The notes beneath the pieces were generated by a model. That model made no database searches and was not told the origin of the DNA. It saw only the letters and a list, made by a program, of their open reading frames with translations. A program made the position numbers and the translations under genes. Positions 1 to 5,577 of a stretch of DNA of 5,577 bases are shown here, piece after piece. Numbering within the stretch: the first letter of the stretch is position 1; each line of letters begins with the position of its first letter. Source of the stretch: Clostridiales bacterium (GTDB taxonomy: Bacteria; Bacillota; Clostridia; Tissierellales; Sedimentibacteraceae); the NCBI GenBank assembly GCA_003457065.1, contig DMJQ01000066.1:631-6207 (forward strand), in the 5' to 3' direction.

Positions 1-1
1 A

Positions 2-838
2 GAAAAAAACTCCCACTCCGCCTATTCCCAAATGCGATCCCAGTACAGCACCAATTTCAAAAATTGTAGTGCTGCATCCTTCAACAGCAGCCTTGATTTT
101 CTGCTGTACGTTTAATGCCGCATCAATATCATCTGCATGGCTGATTGCTATTATTTGATTTGAAAACCTTGAAGTTCCGTTTTTTACGTCTTTTATCAAT
201 GTCTGAATTGTTTTCTGACTTCCGTGTATCATTTTAGAAAGTACTATTTTGCCGTCATTCACTGTCAAGTATGGTTTTATATTTAATGCATTACCCACAT
301 AGCTAAGTGTCTTGCTTATTCTTCCCCCTCTTGACAGACATTCCAGATCCGAAATAGTAAAATAATATGTCATATGTTCAGCCATAAATTGAATATGTTT
401 TATTATTGTTTCGAAAGGAAGTTTTTTTTCAATCATTTTAAGTGCCTGAAGAGCAATTAATCCTGCTCCTCCACCCCCTCCCCTTGAATCGATAACCGAC
501 ATTTTACGCTGTGGGTATTTTTCTTTATACGCATCGATTATTTTTTTAGTAAAATTATATGTGCCCGACATTTTGGATGAAAAAGACAGATATATAAAGT
601 CATCATCGTTTGAAATACACTTTTCGATTACACTCGTAACCGATTCAAAAGAGACCTGAGAGGTCTTAGGTACTTTGCCTTCTCTCATGTGTTTATAGAC
701 AGTTTCTACATCAATATCAATTCCGTCTAAATATGAAACTCCGTCAATAGTAATTCCTAAAGGAATTACTTCAATTTCATAGTTAGACTCAATCAGCTCA
801 TTTATATCGCATGTACTGTCAACTATAAGCTTTATCAT
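2..838 (-). CDS. DegV family protein (fatty-acid-binding, FakB-like), 3' end cut by window edge
   Basis: 279 codons are visible from an ATG at 838. The frame stays open to the left edge, but the last residues (GSHLGIGGVGVFF) match the usual end of the family, so few if any residues are missing. Family landmarks appear in order: DSTCDI (residues 7-12), TSQVS (59-63), SSKMSGTY (87-94), VIDS (115-118), LSRGGRIS (168-175), SHADD (233-237) and the C-terminal GSHxGxG (267-273). DegV/FakB proteins bind one long-chain fatty acid between two domains; in Gram-positives FakB presents it to the kinase FakA for acyl-phosphate formation in the cytoplasm. By analogy Thr59, Ser91 and His269 should contact the carboxylate. 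Oddities are RGGGGG (119-124), where a Ser-containing loop is usual, and HLGIG instead of HxGPG. GGAAGG at 847-852, 8 nt before the ATG, supports this start. The family is certain; the ligand and any kinase partner are inferred, and no kinase gene is in view. Confidence 0.93.
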   Translation of the reverse strand, partial: MIKLIVDSTCDINELIESNYEIEVIPLGITIDGVSYLDGIDIDVETVYKHMREGKVPKTSQVSFESVTSVIEKCISNDDDFIYLSFSSKMSGTYNFTKKIIDAYKEKYPQRKMSVIDSRGGGGGAGLIALQALKMIEKKLPFETIIKHIQFMAEHMTYYFTISDLECLSRGGRISKTLSYVGNALNIKPYLTVNDGKIVLSKMIHGSQKTIQTLIKDVKNGTSRFSNQIIAISHADDIDAALNVQQKIKAAVEGCSTTIFEIGAVLGSHLGIGGVGVFF

Positions 839-894
839 TTCATATACCTTCCACAAATATTTTGCCTTATAAGCAATTTCCGAATCGTAAAAAA

Positions 895-920
895 ATTATA
901 CTAATAATATTAATATTATA
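895..920 (-). promoter_or_regulatory. Possible -10 elements for the degV gene
   Basis: Read on the minus strand, TATAAT occurs twice upstream of degV, at 915-920 and 895-900. No convincing -35 hexamer lies 16-18 nt upstream of either, and neither has a TGn extension. The surrounding DNA is almost pure A+T, so chance matches are likely. A degV promoter is expected here because the groESL terminator lies upstream, but its exact position is uncertain. Confidence 0.3.
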
Positions 921-961
921 CACGTAAATAGTAAAATTTACCTGAATTTTTTATATTAATT

Positions 962-1078
962 TTAAAATCCTTTTTGCTGATTGAACCCGGCAATAGATGG
1001 CTCCTGATAAATATCCTTAGTTTCAACTAAAAAATACCGGCTCACATAGCTAAGGAATACATGGATACAGGAATATAT
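962..1078 (-). other. Structured intergenic segment with an orphan 38-codon reading-frame tail
   Basis: This stretch lies in the 414-bp gap between degV and groEL and is visibly richer in G+C than the A+T-rich DNA on its degV side. It carries an interrupted inverted repeat: CCTG 1003-1006 with CAGG 1068-1071, and CCTTAG 1015-1020 with CTAAGG 1050-1055. A smaller inverted repeat, TTAGTT/AACTAA, sits at 1018-1029. On the minus strand one frame is open from 1078 to a TAA at 962-964, giving 38 residues that end IAGFNQQKGF. It has no ATG and no ribosome binding site; the only candidate start is a GTG at 1043-1045. I do not recognise it. It may be a degenerate gene end, a dispersed intergenic repeat, or part of a long degV leader. 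The rest of the gap (about 1079-1141) shows nothing I can name. Confidence 0.3.
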
Positions 1079-1141
1079 TTAAGAAAACTGTAGATTTGAA
1101 GAGGTCAGAATAACCAGAGGATTTATTTTCATATTACACTT

Positions 1142-1190
1142 AAAAAAAAAGAAGCTTCTCAAAAATTTTCTCAATTAATGAAAAGCTTCT
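1142..1190 (-). terminator. Rho-independent terminator of the groES-groEL operon
   Basis: Read leftward, AGAAGCTTTTC (1190-1180) pairs with GAGAAGCTTCT (1160-1150) to form an 11-bp stem with one G-U pair. The loop of 19 nt (1161-1179) contains a further A/T self-complementary stretch. The stem is followed at once by eight T residues on the minus strand (1149-1142). It begins 62 nt beyond the groEL stop codon, as expected for the operon's end. Confidence 0.88.
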
Positions 1191-1252
1191 AATGTTAGCA
1201 AACGCTAAAACTTACATACGAAATTTCTTGATTTCAATGCGTTTATGATTTT

Positions 1253-2884
<1,632 letters not shown>

Positions 2885-2903
2885 CTATACCTCTCTTTTA
2901 TTT

Positions 2904-3188
<285 letters not shown>

Positions 3189-3235
3189 TTAATCCTCCTA
3201 TTTTATTTAATGTGATTACTTATCCAAGTTGATTG

Positions 3236-3262
3236 TTAGCACTCGACGTCTTAGAGTGCTAA
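3236..3262 (-). promoter_or_regulatory. CIRCE operator (HrcA repressor binding site)
   Basis: A perfect 9-bp inverted repeat, TTAGCACTC and GAGTGCTAA, is separated by exactly 9 nt (GACGTCTTA); one further G-C pair extends it at 3235 and 3263. This is the consensus CIRCE element, bound as a dimer by HrcA to repress chaperone genes in the absence of heat stress. It lies in the predicted 5' leader of groES, starting about 8 nt beyond the expected transcription start and ending 50 nt before the groES ATG. hrcA itself is not in the window. Confidence 0.98.
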
Positions 3263-3276
3263 CACTTACAATGTAT

Positions 3277-3305
3277 ATAATACCCATTACTATAATTGTT
3301 TTCAA
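3277..3305 (-). promoter_or_regulatory. Sigma-A type promoter of groES-groEL
   Basis: On the minus strand, TTGAAA (3305-3300) is followed by a 17-nt spacer and TATTAT (3282-3277). Both hexamers match the vegetative consensus at five of six positions with ideal spacing. Transcription should start near 3270, directly in front of the CIRCE operator, so HrcA binding would block initiation or early escape. Confidence 0.85.
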
Positions 3306-3444
3306 GTATCATTTTACTTAATTTTAGCTTATTTTTTAAAATTATTGTGATTTGTATGATAAAATCTTAGCTTTGCTTTCATTTACTTATTATTTCTTTC
3401 TAATCTAATTTTATTTTAATATTTAAACAAATTTTACAAAATAG

Positions 3445-3476
3445 TTGATGTTTTTTACATTCAAATATAGTATAAT
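3445..3476 (+). promoter_or_regulatory. Probable promoter region of fba
   Basis: A consensus -10 hexamer TATAAT occurs at 3471-3476, with an overlapping TATAGT at 3466-3471. The best -35 candidate, TTGATG at 3445-3450, is 20 nt from the first and 15 nt from the second, so neither pairing has ideal spacing. A second TATAAT at 3511-3516 is probably too close to the gene and lacks a -35. The leader would be about 50 nt. The rest of the divergent gap (about 3306-3444) is A+T-rich with nothing I recognise. Confidence 0.4.
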
Positions 3477-3495
3477 TTAAATGTCAATAGTATAA

Positions 3496-4464
<969 letters not shown>

Positions 4465-4488
4465 TACGGCAAAAATAATGCTTATATG

Positions 4489-4516
4489 GAAAAGGACGCA
4501 TTTCTGCGTCCTTTTC
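4489..4516. terminator. Bidirectional intrinsic terminator between fba and the convergent hotdog gene
   Basis: GAAAAGGACGCA (4489-4500) and TGCGTCCTTTTC (4505-4516) form a perfect 12-bp stem with a TTTC loop. The 3' arm ends in a T-rich run in both directions (CCTTTTC then AGCTTTT on plus; CCTTTTCC on minus). It starts 24 nt after the fba stop and lies 5 nt beyond the stop of the minus-strand gene, so it most likely ends transcription from both sides. Confidence 0.85.
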
Positions 4517-4521
4517 AGCTT

Positions 4522-4923
4522 TTACATCTTCACCCTTCTATATGCTGCTTCTAATAACTTGTCATTTCTTACGATTGCCTTTTCAAACCTTCCGTTGCAA
4601 AATTCTCCGACATAATCATAGACCGAAAAAACTATAAATATCCTGTTATCTTCAACTTTCTCAACCTTGAGCTTAAATAAAATTTTTTCTCCCACAAGTG
4701 TGGGATGAAAATGATCAAATTGAAAGTTTCTGACTACTGTCAAATAATCTGAAGGAATTAAGTCTTTAAACATATTCCACGAAATTTCTATGACGGTCGC
4801 CAGCAAAGCAGGAGTCGACATAAGATAGTCTATGGTCACGGCGTTTGATAAATACGAGTCTGCTGGTGTTACAACTTTTTCATAAGTTGTTTCCATTCCT
4901 GAATAAACCTTATGTGTAATCAT
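4522..4923 (-). CDS. Hotdog-fold protein, fluoroacetyl-CoA-thioesterase (FlK)-like
   Basis: 133 residues from the ATG at 4923, close to the usual length of single hotdog-domain proteins. The pattern recalls the FlK-like thioesterase family: VYSGMETTYEKVVTPAD at the start, MSTPALLATVIE (35-46) at the central hotdog helix, FDHFHPTLVGE (69-79) and a final strand FCNGRFEKAIV (108-118). Members act on acyl-CoA thioesters in the cytosol. FlK uses Thr42, Glu50 and His76; here Thr37 and His71 fall at matching places, but Glu46 lies nine residues after the Thr rather than eight, so catalysis is uncertain. The frame could extend to a TTG at 4956, overlapping the upstream gene by 8 nt, but that TTG has no ribosome binding site; the ATG, behind a six-G run and 25 nt after the upstream stop, fits better. 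It is probably cotranscribed with the decarboxylase beta subunit. The substrate is unknown. Confidence 0.75.
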   Translation of the reverse strand: MITHKVYSGMETTYEKVVTPADSYLSNAVTIDYLMSTPALLATVIEISWNMFKDLIPSDYLTVVRNFQFDHFHPTLVGEKILFKLKVEKVEDNRIFIVFSVYDYVGEFCNGRFEKAIVRNDKLLEAAYRRVKM

Positions 4924-4926
4924 AAG

Positions 4927-4932
4927 CCCCCC
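4927..4932 (-). promoter_or_regulatory. Atypical G-run ribosome binding site of the hotdog gene
   Basis: Six G residues on the minus strand end 3 nt before the ATG at 4923. A pure G-run this close is a weak and unusual Shine-Dalgarno, unlike the AGGAGG sites of groES and fba. It is nevertheless the only purine-rich candidate near either possible start, which favours the ATG over the in-frame TTG at 4956. Weak initiation, or coupling to the end of the upstream gene, is possible. Confidence 0.4.
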
Positions 4933-4948
4933 ATTATAATTATATTTA

Positions 4949-5577
4949 TTACCCAAATATTGACAGCAATAAGCCTGCAGCCACCGCAGAGCCTATTACT
5001 CCTGCAACATTAGGTCCCATTGCATGCATAAGCAGGAAATTCCCCGGATTTTCTTCCTGACCTACAACCTGTGAAACACGCGCTGCCATAGGAACAGCAG
5101 ACACACCGGCTGAACCAATTAAAGGATTGACCTTACCACCTGATAATTTGTACATAACTTTTCCCAGCAGCACTCCTGCGGCAGTTCCGAAGCTGAACGC
5201 CAGCAGCCCCAATACTATTATCATCAAAGTCTGAGGTTTTAAAAATGTTTCTGCATTTGCCGTAGCGCCTACTGTTGTGCCAAGGAAAATTGTAATTATA
5301 TTCATCAGTTCATTTTGCGCCGTCTTAGATAACCTTTCGGTAACGCCTGACTCACGCAGCAGGTTGCCAAGCATCAGCATCCCAACCAGTGGAGCCGCCG
5401 ACGGAAGTATCAGTGAAACAAGTGCCGTAACGAAAATAGGAAAAATTATTTTTTCTTTCTTTGATACGGGTCTCAGCTGCTCCATAACAACGCTGCGCTC
5501 TTCCTTGGTAGTAAGAGCCCTCATAATTGGAGGCTGTATTATTGGAACCAGTGCCATATAAGAGTATGCGGCAACTG
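4949..5577 (-). CDS. Na+-translocating decarboxylase beta subunit (OadB/MmdB/GcdB family), N-terminal part outside window
   Basis: The C-terminal 209 codons of a membrane protein whose frame continues past the right edge (VAAYSY precedes the first visible Met at 5557). It is the ion-channel subunit of biotin-dependent oxaloacetate, methylmalonyl-CoA or glutaconyl-CoA decarboxylase, which uses the energy of decarboxylating carboxybiotin to pump Na+ out of the cell. Counting from that Met, hydrophobic segments lie at about 38-66, 83-99, 110-134 and 184-201. The highly conserved [17 protein letters not shown] (144-160) carries Asn144, Gly148, Ser153 and Arg160, which match the Na+/proton-pathway residues Asn373, Gly377, Ser382 and Arg389 of Klebsiella OadB; the Tyr just before the Met would match Tyr229. 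[23 protein letters not shown] (173-195) is also diagnostic. The equal offset suggests a complete length near 430 residues. The visible half does not tell which substrate the complex uses. It is followed by the hotdog gene, probably in the same operon. Confidence 0.95.
   Translation of the reverse strand, partial: VAAYSYMALVPIIQPPIMRALTTKEERSVVMEQLRPVSKKEKIIFPIFVTALVSLILPSAAPLVGMLMLGNLLRESGVTERLSKTAQNELMNIITIFLGTTVGATANAETFLKPQTLMIIVLGLLAFSFGTAAGVLLGKVMYKLSGGKVNPLIGSAGVSAVPMAARVSQVVGQEENPGNFLLMHAMGPNVAGVIGSAVAAGLLLSIFG

Noticed and set aside
979..985. Minus-strand TTCAATC resembling a tRNA T-loop
   Set aside because: The flanking bases cannot form the 5-bp T-stem, and no acceptor stem or anticodon arm is present nearby.
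1195..1208. TTAGC-AAAC-GCTAA inverted repeat between the groEL stop and the terminator, resembling half of a CIRCE element
   Set aside because: It matches only the outer five bases of each CIRCE arm, lacks CACTC/GAGTG and the 9-nt spacer, and lies downstream of the genes. It is a small hairpin at most.
3306..3444. Searched the divergent groES-fba gap for small genes, riboswitches or a Rex-type TTGTTAA-N4-TTAACAA operator
   Set aside because: The stretch is A+T-rich with no long open frame, no strong hairpin and no palindromic operator apart from CIRCE.
5277..5561. Plus-strand 94-codon frame opposite the decarboxylase beta subunit
   Set aside because: It lies antisense to a strongly conserved membrane protein, and its translation resembles no family I know.

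Overview
This A+T-rich window reads as chromosomal DNA of an anaerobic low-G+C Gram-positive bacterium (Bacillota, most likely class Clostridia). The grounds are a perfect CIRCE operator ahead of groESL, strong AGGAGG-type ribosome binding sites, a clostridial-type class II fructose-bisphosphate aldolase, a DegV protein, and the beta subunit of a sodium-pumping biotin-dependent decarboxylase. Genus cannot be fixed from the sequence alone.

Layout, left to right. (1) At 2-838, minus strand, lies an almost complete degV-family gene whose last codons run off the left edge. (2) At 839-1252 there is a non-coding gap. It holds the degV leader, a structured segment with a 38-codon orphan reading-frame tail (962-1078), and the groESL terminator (1142-1190). 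(3) At 1253-3185, minus strand, is the groES-groEL operon, with a 22-nt gap between the genes, transcribed from a well-formed sigma-A promoter and controlled by CIRCE (3236-3262). (4) At 3186-3534 is a divergent intergenic region holding the groESL control elements and the fba leader. (5) At 3535-4464, plus strand, is the glycolytic aldolase gene fba. (6) At 4489-4516 a 12-bp hairpin serves as a shared terminator for convergent transcription. (7) At 4522-4923, minus strand, is a small hotdog-fold, fluoroacetyl-CoA-thioesterase-like protein, just downstream of (8) the C-terminal half of a Na+-translocating decarboxylase beta subunit (4949 to the right edge, minus strand).

The genes form separate transcription units: protein folding under HrcA control, a core glycolytic enzyme, and membrane energy conservation coupled to acyl-CoA or keto-acid decarboxylation with a possible acyl-CoA-handling accessory protein. 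The DegV protein probably carries fatty acids. Most of the window is ordinary housekeeping sequence, and no mobile element, CRISPR array, defence system or RNA gene was recognised. The less ordinary points are the glycine-rich substitution in DegV, the structured intergenic segment, and the hotdog gene attached to the decarboxylase operon.
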